DNA from: B4-G1 sp964393895
GTDB lineage: Bacteria; Chloroflexota; Anaerolineae; B4-G1
Assembly: GCA_964393895.1 (NCBI GenBank)
Contig: CAYMWP010000080.1
Location: 1 to 21,579 of the forward strand
Length of the DNA: 21,579 bases
Reading direction: 5' to 3'
The notes under the pieces are model-generated. The model was not told the origin of the DNA. It saw only the letters and a program-made list of their open reading frames with translations, and did no database searches. Below, in pieces: positions 15,767-21,579 of the stretch. Each line of letters begins with the position of its first letter. Position 1 is the first letter of the stretch. A program made the position numbers and the translations under genes.

Positions 15767-16450
15767 ATGTCCGGTGCACAATCGGGGGATACCTCAAAAG
15801 ACCTGATCTACCAGGAGATCCGCCGCTCTATCGTGATGGGGCATCGCCAGCCAGGCGAGAGGCTGGACTTGGATGCGCTGAGCGAGGTCTATGGCACAAG
15901 CATCACGCCGATCCGTGATGCACTCCAAATGCTTGGTCACGAAGGCCTGATCACTATCAAGCCCCGGTCAGGATACTATGTCACGCACGTCACGCTCAAG
16001 CAACTGCATGATCTGCTCGAGCTTCGTGAGATCCTCGAAGTGGCCGCTGTTGAGCGAGCCACGCCTCGAATCAGCGATGAGCAGCTTGCCCAGCTCGAGC
16101 ACGTCCACGCTGGCTACACTGGTGATGATGACGAGTCTTACGACCGTTACACGGATGAGAACAGGCGTTTCCACTGCCTGGTCGCTGAGGCATCGGGCAA
16201 CGAAGAACTTGCGGAAGCCTTGGGTCGCCTGCATGACCGCCTGGCCCGTTTTATGGTGATGCGCCGTGCAGGCCAGACGATGGAGCGTACCCACGCGCTC
16301 ATCATTCAATCTATGAGAGCTCGTGACGTGGCTGCAGCTCGGCAGGCTATGCTCGACGAGATCAGCGAAACTCGGAGGCGGGTTCTGGATCAGGTCATCC
16401 AAGAGGAGGGCGCTTTCTGGCAGCTGGGCGCACCGTCAGAAACATCCTGA
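15767..16450 (+). CDS. GntR-family regulator, FCD (FadR-type) domain
   Basis: A 227-residue transcription factor. Residues 9-73 form the winged helix (LIYQEIRRSIVMGHRQPGER, then LSEVYGTSITPIRDAL, then GLITIKPRSGYYV). Residues 78-205 form the FCD ligand-binding domain, with RFHCLVAEASGN (134-145, H136) and ERTHALIIQSMRARD (173-187, H176); these are metal- or effector-binding histidines in this class. FCD regulators usually sense a carboxylate or amino acid and repress nearby catabolic genes. ATG 15767 has GGGAG upstream. Its position between the two methyltransferase arms makes it the likely local regulator, all the more because the second regulator gene is broken. Confidence 0.88.
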   Translation: MSGAQSGDTSKDLIYQEIRRSIVMGHRQPGERLDLDALSEVYGTSITPIRDALQMLGHEGLITIKPRSGYYVTHVTLKQLHDLLELREILEVAAVERATPRISDEQLAQLEHVHAGYTGDDDESYDRYTDENRRFHCLVAEASGNEELAEALGRLHDRLARFMVMRRAGQTMERTHALIIQSMRARDVAAARQAMLDEISETRRRVLDQVIQEEGAFWQLGAPSETS

Positions 16451-16496
16451 CGGTGGTTCGTCCTGTTTGAGTCTACACTTACCGTCTGCTCCACAT

Positions 16497-16524
16497 TTGA
16501 CAACGGCGGGAGGGCATGTATAAT
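16497..16524 (+). promoter_or_regulatory. Consensus promoter ahead of the broken iclR gene
   Basis: TTGACA (16497-16502), a 16-base spacer and TATAAT (16519-16524), both hexamers perfect. It lies 46 bases after the GntR stop. It still fires, in principle, into the iclR remnant and possibly on toward the corrinoid and methyltransferase genes, if the intervening elements do not terminate transcription. Confidence 0.75.
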
Positions 16525-16532
16525 CGTCTCGT

Positions 16533-16555
16533 AATGCGCAACCAAGTTGCACATT
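16533..16555. promoter_or_regulatory. Palindromic operator candidate (IclR-type)
   Basis: AATGCGCAAC-CAA-GTTGCACATT is an inverted repeat with 9 of 10 matched positions and a 3-base centre, starting 9 bases after the -10 box. Its position over the transcription start suits autorepression. IclR proteins bind such short palindromes; which protein binds here is inferred. Confidence 0.5.
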
Positions 16556-16590
16556 GAGCGACACGAATTGCAGCTCCTGATTCGTCGCTC
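16556..16590 (+). other. 5' leader stem-loop before iclR remnant
   Basis: GAGCGACACGAAT (16556-16568) pairs with ATTCGTCGCTC (16580-16590), leaving a 2-base bulge. It directly abuts the palindrome upstream and lies 44 bases before the start codon. It could be a leader structure or a second protein site. Confidence 0.4.
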
Positions 16591-16787
16591 ACCCCACCGA
16601 CCGCTCAGTATGTTTTGTCTTGAGGAACAGCACGTTGGCAAAGCACCCAGGTTCTACCGTTCAATCTGTGGAGCGGGCTATCGCTGTTCTGAGGTTGTTT
16701 AGCCTAAAGACACCCGAGCGTGGTGTCACCGAGGTTGGTCGAGAGCTGGGTTTGCACAAGAGCACGGTCTCTCGTTTGATGTTCACT

Positions 16788-16893
16788 ACCGGACACTTTT
16801 TCAGAGGCGCCAAAATCAGTTACAAAGAGATATTTAAAATCGGTAACTGCTCAGCCACTGAAATCGGCGTCTGGCAAGCCCAAACCGGCCAAG
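16788..16893. other. Unidentified insert fragment within iclR
   Basis: The 106 bases between the end of the IclR helix-turn-helix and MITE copy C do not match an IclR protein. They begin ACCGGACACTTTTTCAGAGG and contain a CAGTTAC (16817-16823) / GTAACTG (16843-16849) inverted repeat in A/T-rich DNA. This looks like the leftover end of another mobile element, but I cannot name the family. Confidence 0.35.
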
Positions 16894-17064
16894 TGCAGCG
16901 ATGCATAAATTCGTTCCGCTTTGCGCCGGCCTGCACCGCGGGCTGATTCTCAGCCATAGAAGAGGCGGCGCTAGGCCCACAAATTGGCCGAAAAGTGCCC
17001 TAACACCGGCTCTTTAGGCCGGTGTGAGTGTGAAAAACTCGGCACGAATTTACGGCAGTCTGCA
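16894..17064 (-). mobile_element. TGCAG-type MITE, copy C (171 bp)
   Basis: A full-length copy in inverted orientation to A and B, and by eye identical to copy B over 171 bases. The flanks CCAAG (16889-16893) and CTAAG (17065-17069) are a 5-bp target duplication with one mismatch. It lies inside the iclR remnant. Confidence 0.9.
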
Positions 17065-17153
17065 CTAAGGCCGGTTATCCTGGCCCAAGAACCTGCGTTC
17101 AGCAGGTTTGAAACGGTCTCAGGCGGCGAATTCATTCGCTCAACCTGTCGGTG

Positions 17154-17442
17154 CAGCAATTCCCGTTTTGGCAATTCTAGCTTGGGTGCATCGGCTAAAA
17201 GAGCCGATGCTAGGAAAAAACGGGTCTACGCAGATTTGCGGGGTGGAAAACGACAAATGTTGGGCCAGCCTTAACCCCCCCCCCATATATGGTCATAGAA
17301 CGCCTGATACCGTCAGATATAGGGGGCGAAAAAGCTTGCTCGGCTCACAGCGCTTTTTTACCCCACGAATCTGCGTAGAGCCGAAAAAACTAGCCAGCAC
17401 CGACTGTTTTACGGCGGTGCGGCTTCAAAAGGGGAATTACTG
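17154..17442. mobile_element. CAGCAATTCCC-type MITE, copy 2, with nested insert
   Basis: The ends CAGCAATTCCCGTTTT and AAAAGGGGAATTACTG form the terminal repeat. It is flanked by a perfect 9-bp direct repeat CTGTCGGTG (17145-17153 and 17443-17451), which shows that the element inserted as a unit into the iclR effector-domain coding sequence. It closely matches copy 1 at 9526 except for a one-base loss in the first hairpin, a few substitutions, and a second element nested in its central A-tract. Confidence 0.9.
17221..17383. mobile_element. Nested 163-bp inverted-repeat element
   Basis: The left end (17221-17250, with TCTACGCAGATT) and the right end (17354-17383, with AATCTGCGTAGA) form an imperfect 30-base inverted repeat with about 25 matches. 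It interrupts the A-tract that is continuous in copy 1 (9588-9594), leaving six A residues on each side. The interior has a C9 run (17275-17283) and no coding frame. It is a third MITE-like family. Confidence 0.8.
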
Positions 17443-17600
17443 CTGTCGGTGCTGGATGCTCATCAGATCGACCGAATCTAGTCCAACTGCGATCTGGGCC
17501 AGGAGGGGGCTAGGCTGAGACGCTTGTTCGAAACGTTATCGGAGCACGCACCTGCGTGTTTTGTTCTGGAAACATAGATACTACTGGGAGACTATGAAAA

Positions 17601-18236
17601 ATGGCAGACATATTGGAAAAGATCGCGTCAAAGCTTTACGAGGGCGACGAAGGATCGGTCGCCGAGCTTGTCCAGGAGGCGCTGGACCAAGGGATGGGAG
17701 CTGGAGAGGTTCTATCTGGTGGTCTAATTGCCGGTATGGATGAGGTGGGCAAGGACTTTAAGGCGGGTGATCTGTTCGTGCCCGAGGTGCTTATCGCGGC
17801 GCGGGCTATGCACGCAGGGATGGCAGTGCTGCGACCTTTGCTGGCGGAGGGTGATGTGCCGAGCGCTGGCAAGTACGTGATCGGCACCGTGGAGGGTGAC
17901 CTGCACGACATCGGCAAGAACCTGGTCAGGATGATGCTGGAGGGCGCTGGCTTTGAGACAGTTGACCTGGGAACGGACGTCAAAGCCGATGCCTTTGTGG
18001 ACGCTGTGCGGGAGCATCAGCCCAAAGTTGTAGGTATGAGCGCCCTGCTGACGACCACGATGGTCAATATGCGGGGCACGATTGAGGCCCTGGCCGAGGC
18101 CGGGCTGCGGGACTCGCTCAAGATCATGATTGGCGGTGCACCCGTGACGGCGGCCTTTGCCGAGGAGATCGGTGCCGATGCCTACGCGCCCGATGCAGCG
18201 AGCGCCGTTGATGTGGCCCGGAGTCTTGCTGGTTAG
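17601..18236 (+). CDS. Corrinoid (methyl-carrier) protein, MttC/MtgC type
   Basis: A 211-residue methyltransferase cognate corrinoid protein. Residues 1-85 form the four-helix cap (LVQEALDQGMGAGEVLSGGL, then KDFKAGDLFVPEVLIAARAM). Residues 90-211 form the Rossmann-like B12 domain with EGDLHDIGKNLV (98-109), in which H102 is the lower axial cobalt ligand, then VGMSALLTTTM and KIMIGGAPVT. It accepts methyl groups from MttB-type enzymes and hands them to a second methyltransferase, usually toward tetrahydrofolate or coenzyme M. It is the only corrinoid protein in the window, so it may serve all four MttB homologues. It lies 59 bases upstream of mttB-like 3. GGGAG at 17586-17590 is a usable binding site for ATG 17601. 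Confidence 0.92.
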   Translation: MADILEKIASKLYEGDEGSVAELVQEALDQGMGAGEVLSGGLIAGMDEVGKDFKAGDLFVPEVLIAARAMHAGMAVLRPLLAEGDVPSAGKYVIGTVEGDLHDIGKNLVRMMLEGAGFETVDLGTDVKADAFVDAVREHQPKVVGMSALLTTTMVNMRGTIEALAEAGLRDSLKIMIGGAPVTAAFAEEIGADAYAPDAASAVDVARSLAG

Positions 18237-18295
18237 CATACATAGCGGGGCCTTCCCGGGGCCTAGAGATGAGGATATCCGCTAGGTAGGGGACA

Positions 18296-19759
18296 ATGGC
18301 CAAAACAAGCCGAGGGCCAGCGATGGGTCTCGTGGGTGGTCAATACAGGCCACTGACCGACGACCAAATCGAGCGTTTGCATCGGGCAGCCCTGAGCATC
18401 CTGGAACGTACCGGCGTCCTGGTTGAAGAGCCGGAGGCGTTGCGGTTGTTTGGGGAGGCAGGGGCTATTGTGGATCAGGGTGTTTCCCGGGTCCGATTGC
18501 CGCAGGCGTTGGTCGAGGACGCAGTCGATTGGGCGCCTTCGCGGGTGGTGCTGGCCGGGCGTGATCCCAAGTGGGATCTGGAACTGGAAGGCGCGCGGGT
18601 GCACATCGGCACCGGCGGCGCGGCATTGACGGTTCTCGACCTGGAAACGGGGCAACCGCGCCCGGCCGTGTTGCGCGATGTAGTCGAGCTGGCTCGCCTC
18701 GTAGACGGGCTCGAGAACGTACATTTCTACCTGACGCCGGTCTATCCCACGGATATGGACAAGGACGAGGTAGATGTAAACACCTACTATGCCAGCTTGG
18801 CGAACACGACCAAGCACGTTCAGAGTGGCGTCTACACCGTCCAGGGAATTCGCGATACGGTGGAGATGTGCGAGCGCATTGCGGGCGGTGCGGGCGCGTT
18901 GCGTGAGCGCCCTATCGTATCCTGCATTACCAGTTGGATGGTCAGTCCGCTCAAGTTTGCTACCGAGGTCACCACGCTGCTGATCGAGACCTGTCGCCAG
19001 CGTATCCCGGTGGTCCTGTCGGCCGCGCCGATGGCTGGATCTACCGCGCCGGTGACCCTGGCGGGGATGCTGGCTCAGCTCACGGCAGAGCAACTGGCCG
19101 GGGTTGTCCTGACTCAGCTGGCTCAACGGGGAGCTCCACTGTTGATTGGCCCGATCCCGGCGACGGCGGATATGAAGACGGGGCGCTATCTGGCCGGAGC
19201 AGCCGAGTTTGGGCTGGCCAACGCTGCCATGGCCCAGATGGGGCAGTACTATTGTCTACCCGTCTACAACTCGGCCGGGATGACCGACAGCAAGATCCCG
19301 GACATCCAGGCCGGTTTCGAGAAGGGGATGAGCGCGGTGCTGGCGGCCTTGGCTGGAAGCAACTATGTGCACCACGCGGCCGGGATGCTCGAGAATATGA
19401 GCGCCGTTGCGCCAGAACAGTATGTCATTGACAATGAGATCCTTGGTATGGCGATGCGCGTCGTGCAGGGTATCACGGTGACAGAAGAGACGCTGGCATT
19501 GGACACGATTGATGCGGTCGGCCCCGGCGGTCACTTTCTGATGGCCGATCACACGCTCAGGCACATGCGGTCCGAGTTCTATTATCCGTCGCCGGTGGTG
19601 GATCGGCAGAGCTGGGACGCTTGGCATCAGGACGGGGCTCTGGATGCGCGAGAGCGGGCCAGGGACATCGCCCGCGACATCCTGGCCCATCATCAGCCGG
19701 AACCGCTCGATCCGGCGGCGGAAAGTTGGATTCGGGAGCGATTTGAGTTATCTATCTGA
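18296..19759 (+). CDS. MttB-superfamily corrinoid methyltransferase 3 (divergent)
   Basis: A 487-residue MttB homologue immediately downstream of the corrinoid gene, with AGGGG before ATG 18296. It differs from the other three. The GSDC motif in the N-terminal half reads HIGTGGAALTVLD (103-115). The conserved GANxVHDVGYxESG block reads AGSNYVHHAAGMLENM (353-368). It keeps GMTDSKIPDIQAGFE (328-342) and the tail ILAHHQPEPLDP. The block EQYVIDNEILGMAMRVVQGI resembles trimethylamine MttB more than MtgB, yet no internal UAG is present, so it is not a pyrrolysine enzyme. It probably acts on a different methylamine from the rest. A hairpin with a T-tract follows the stop. Confidence 0.86.
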   Translation: MAKTSRGPAMGLVGGQYRPLTDDQIERLHRAALSILERTGVLVEEPEALRLFGEAGAIVDQGVSRVRLPQALVEDAVDWAPSRVVLAGRDPKWDLELEGARVHIGTGGAALTVLDLETGQPRPAVLRDVVELARLVDGLENVHFYLTPVYPTDMDKDEVDVNTYYASLANTTKHVQSGVYTVQGIRDTVEMCERIAGGAGALRERPIVSCITSWMVSPLKFATEVTTLLIETCRQRIPVVLSAAPMAGSTAPVTLAGMLAQLTAEQLAGVVLTQLAQRGAPLLIGPIPATADMKTGRYLAGAAEFGLANAAMAQMGQYYCLPVYNSAGMTDSKIPDIQAGFEKGMSAVLAALAGSNYVHHAAGMLENMSAVAPEQYVIDNEILGMAMRVVQGITVTEETLALDTIDAVGPGGHFLMADHTLRHMRSEFYYPSPVVDRQSWDAWHQDGALDARERARDIARDILAHHQPEPLDPAAESWIRERFELSI

Positions 19760-19765
19760 GAACCT

Positions 19766-19818
19766 ACACGGGTGAAAACGGTGTCGCGCATCACGTTTCA
19801 CAAACCGTGTCTTTTCTT
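19766..19818 (+). terminator. Hairpin plus T-tract between mttB-like 3 and 4
   Basis: The outer stem ACACGG (19766-19771) pairs with CCGTGT (19805-19810), the inner stem GTGAAAACG (19772-19780) with CGTTTCAC (19794-19801), and CTTTTCTT follows. This fits an intrinsic terminator, perhaps partial, that would lower expression of mttB-like 4 relative to the corrinoid protein and mttB-like 3. Confidence 0.55.
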
Positions 19819-19832
19819 AAAGGGGTTAACTG

Positions 19833-21284
19833 GTGACTGAACAGGTTCATGTGGAAACATTACGTCCGAGGATGCGGATGTTATCCGATGGGCAGATCCA
19901 GGCCATCCATCACACCAGCCTGGATATCCTCTCTCAGACTGGGATTGTGATGAAGAACGAGTCCGCCCGCGAGTTGCTCCTCGATGCTGGGGCTTGGGAG
20001 TCAGGCGGGCGGATCAAGGTTCCGGAGCACCTGGTGATGGATGCCATCGCCGCTGCCCCATCGCGCATCCCGATGTACAATCGCCTGGGTGAGTTGACGA
20101 TGCCTTTGGAGGCGGTCAAAGTGTTCTTCGGGCCCGGCTCCGACTGTATCTTTACCATGGACGTGGAGACAGGCGAGCGGCGCAAGGCCACGGCGGAGGA
20201 CATCCGGCGTTTCGCGCACCTGTGTGATGGCCTCGACCAGATGGACTTTACGATGTCAATGGGCAATCCCTCGGATGTGCCCTCGCTGGACATCTACGTC
20301 CACGAGTTCATCGGCATGATTCGGGGCTCGGTCAAGCCCACCGTCTATACGGCCAACAACCGGGCGGATATGGAGGACATCTACCGCATCGCCTGCGCGG
20401 TGACCGGTGGCGAGACGGAACTGCGCGAACGACCCTTTTTGATGCTCTACGCCGAGTCGATCTCCCCGCTCCTGTATCCCGACGAGTCGGTCGACAAGCT
20501 GCTGTTCTGCGCCGAAACGGGAATCCCGGTGACATACCCGCCCTCGCCCAACACCGGTGGCGGCGGCCCGATCACCTTGGCTGGCGCCCTGGCCCTTGGC
20601 AATGCCGAGTGTCTGGCTGGACTGGTGCTCACCCAGCTCGTCCGGCGGGGCACGCCATTTCTATATGGCATGAACACCGCTGCGCTCGATATGAAGTCGG
20701 CCATCGTCAGCTATGGCGCGCCAGAGTGGCCAGCGGGAATGGCGGCCTGGACGGATATCGGCCGTTACTACGGTCTGCCGGTATGGGGCGCGGCTGGTGC
20801 GACCGACAGCAAGGTCGTGGATGCCCAGGCTGGCGCGGAGGCGTCGATCTCGATCATGGCCGCCTTTCTGACCCGCTGCAATCTGGTCCACGACGTGGGG
20901 TACATCGAATACGGCACCACCTCTTCGATGGAGATGCTGGTCGTGGCCGACGAGATTATCCGCGATGTGCGCTTTATCGTGGACGGTGTGGAAGTCAGTG
21001 AGCGCACGCTGGCGCGGGAGGCGATCCACCGGGCCCAGCCTGGTGGTGGCTTCCTGGCAGATGATCACACACTGGATAATTGGCGGTGGGCGCAGTGGCG
21101 GCCCGGGTTGATCGATCGGACGCGCTACGATCGCTGGGTGAGACAGGGTCGCAAAGACATGGTCACTCGGGCCAACGAGCGCGCGCGGCAAATCCTGGAG
21201 GAGCACGAGGTGCCACCCTTGCCGGAGACAGCGGAAAGCGCCATCAGCTACGTGCTCAGGGAGCGGGCATCAAACAGAGAATGA
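19833..21284 (+). CDS. MttB-superfamily corrinoid methyltransferase 4
   Basis: A 483-residue MttB homologue starting at GTG 19833 behind AAAGGGG. Landmarks are FFGPGSDCIFTMD (98-110), GSVKPTVYTANN (165-176), GATDSKVVDAQAGAE (322-336), RCNLVHDVGYIEYG (348-361) and the tail ILEEHEVPPLPE. It groups by eye with methyltransferases 1 and 2 rather than with 3, its operon neighbour. There is no internal UAG, so it should be a non-Pyl quaternary-amine methyltransferase. Its TGA stop (21282-21284) lies inside the 9-bp target duplication of a small inserted element, so the natural 3' flank has been replaced by that element. Confidence 0.88.
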   Translation: MTEQVHVETLRPRMRMLSDGQIQAIHHTSLDILSQTGIVMKNESARELLLDAGAWESGGRIKVPEHLVMDAIAAAPSRIPMYNRLGELTMPLEAVKVFFGPGSDCIFTMDVETGERRKATAEDIRRFAHLCDGLDQMDFTMSMGNPSDVPSLDIYVHEFIGMIRGSVKPTVYTANNRADMEDIYRIACAVTGGETELRERPFLMLYAESISPLLYPDESVDKLLFCAETGIPVTYPPSPNTGGGGPITLAGALALGNAECLAGLVLTQLVRRGTPFLYGMNTAALDMKSAIVSYGAPEWPAGMAAWTDIGRYYGLPVWGAAGATDSKVVDAQAGAEASISIMAAFLTRCNLVHDVGYIEYGTTSSMEMLVVADEIIRDVRFIVDGVEVSERTLAREAIHRAQPGGGFLADDHTLDNWRWAQWRPGLIDRTRYDRWVRQGRKDMVTRANERARQILEEHEVPPLPETAESAISYVLRERASNRE

Positions 21285-21287
21285 TTT

Positions 21288-21355
21288 GGGTGTGTTTCAT
21301 TTCAGTAGAGACCCTAGACCTCCGAGGTCTTACCCAACTTGTTTGAAACACACCC
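21288..21355. mobile_element. 68-bp inverted-repeat element at mttB-like 4 stop
   Basis: Perfect 12-base terminal repeats GGGTGTGTTTCA and TGAAACACACCC, flanked by a perfect 9-bp direct repeat GAATGATTT (21279-21287 and 21356-21364). The centre carries the palindrome AGACCTC-C-GAGGTCT (21316-21330), a hairpin type that recurs in many Chloroflexota genomes. It has no coding capacity. The hairpin could now terminate the operon. Confidence 0.85.
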
Positions 21356-21385
21356 GAATGATTTGGAGTATGGGATACGTAATAC

Positions 21386-21515
21386 TCACCATTCGCGTAA
21401 TCGCCAAATAGTTTCTCTAATTTCGCTGAAATCGGGGAGGAAATCCAGCTTTTCGGCCTGTTTTTCTCCCAAACGCAGGTCATCAAGCTTGTCCCTTTTG
21501 CAAGGATAATTGCAG
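21386..21515 (-). pseudogene. C-terminal coding remnant, unidentified
   Basis: On the - strand, a frame ending at TGA 21386-21388 reads KLDDLRLGEKQAEKLDFL, then PDFSEIRETIWRLREW, with protein-like composition. Upstream it runs into stops and then into MITE copy D, so at most a gene tail survives. I do not recognise the family. A chance open frame is possible. Confidence 0.25.
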
Positions 21516-21530
21516 GATCAATTTGCTTAG

Positions 21531-21579
21531 TGCAGCGATGCATAAATTCGTTCCGCTTTGCGCCGGCCCGCACCGCGGG
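21531..21579 (-). mobile_element. TGCAG-type MITE, copy D (cut by window end)
   Basis: The first 49 bases match the inverted copy C from TGCAGCGATGCATAAATTCG onward. It carries the GGCCCGCACC variant of copy A rather than that of B and C. The left flank CTTAG (21526-21530) would be its target duplication; the other end lies outside the window. Confidence 0.85.

Larger units (their letters stand above)
16635..17481 (+). pseudogene. IclR-family regulator, destroyed by insertions
   Basis: TTG 16635 follows GAGGAA (16622-16627). The winged-helix part is intact for about 49 residues: STVQSVERAIAVLRLFS, VTEVGRELGLHKSTVSRLM (to 16781). The reading then enters unrelated DNA (16788-16893), MITE copy C, and short effector-domain pieces. 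17077-17144 reads AQEPAFSRFETVSGGEFI in one frame, then HSLNLSV in another. After removing the CAGCAATTCCC element, the latter joins to LDAHQIDRI (17452-17478) before a stop. The joined HSLNLSVLDA matches the IclR effector-domain strand (ETVNLAVLDGDE). About 50 residues of the middle and the whole C-terminal half are missing. The gene cannot make a functional regulator. Confidence 0.75.

Noticed and set aside
16788..16893. Treating this stretch as the continuation of the IclR protein
   Set aside because: The translation (GHFFRGAKISYKEIFKIGN) has no IclR character, and the composition changes abruptly to A/T-rich with its own inverted repeat.
10993..21284. Pyrrolysine use in the MttB homologues
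   Set aside because: All four frames run from start to stop without an internal TAG, and they end in natural stops at family length.
1..21579. CRISPR array, tRNA or rRNA genes
   Set aside because: No regularly spaced short repeats and no cloverleaf or rRNA motif seen. The repeats present are dispersed MITE-like elements.

Overview
The window is about 60% G+C, with frequent GTG and TTG starts and strong GGAGG-type ribosome binding sites. Gene content resembles Chloroflexota (Anaerolineae or Caldilinea-like): expanded MttB-superfamily methyltransferases, TPR-carrying NB-ARC proteins and a CotH/DUF4956/VTC cluster. That assignment is inferred from gene content and style. No rRNA, tRNA or CRISPR was seen.

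Left part (1-5650). A short transposase-like remnant opens the window. It is followed on the + strand by a transglutaminase-like protein, a small four-helix membrane protein, a 73-residue conserved-looking protein and a secreted lectin-fold protein that is frameshifted. Convergent to these, on the - strand, is a 680-residue STAND/NB-ARC ATPase with C-terminal TPRs. A consensus-like promoter then points at a broken LytTR-domain gene, with a MITE-like element between promoter and remnant.

Middle part (5698-9510). Three + strand genes form a cluster: a PKD plus CotH-kinase-like protein, a secreted LamG-like domain fused to a DUF4956 membrane domain, and a VTC-fold polymerase-like protein. This is a recurrent trio; here the DUF4956 partner carries an added extracellular domain.

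Right part (9714-21284). This is a divergently organised one-carbon locus. The - strand arm runs mttB-like 2, a Cys/Met-metabolism PLP lyase, mttB-like 1 and a class I/II aminotransferase, starting from a textbook promoter at 15586-15614. The + arm runs a GntR/FCD regulator, a destroyed IclR regulator, a corrinoid protein, mttB-like 3 and mttB-like 4. None of the four MttB homologues has an in-frame UAG, so they are expected to be non-pyrrolysine methyltransferases. These act on quaternary amines or betaines and pass methyl groups to the corrinoid protein. The second methyltransferase (corrinoid to tetrahydrofolate) and the reductive activase are not in the window. Two PLP enzymes in the same arm suggest that the demethylated product is an amino acid that is then transaminated or cleaved; this is an inference.

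The window is also heavily colonised by small non-coding inverted-repeat elements. There are four copies of a 151-171 bp TGCAG...CTGCA element with 5-bp target duplications (two copies are identical), two copies of a roughly 120 bp CAGCAATTCCC element (one with a 9-bp duplication), a 163 bp element nested inside the second of these, a 68 bp element inserted exactly at the stop codon of mttB-like 4 with a 9-bp duplication, and a 55 bp palindromic repeat. They have broken iclR, sit between the LytTR remnant and its promoter, and split the methyltransferase operon.
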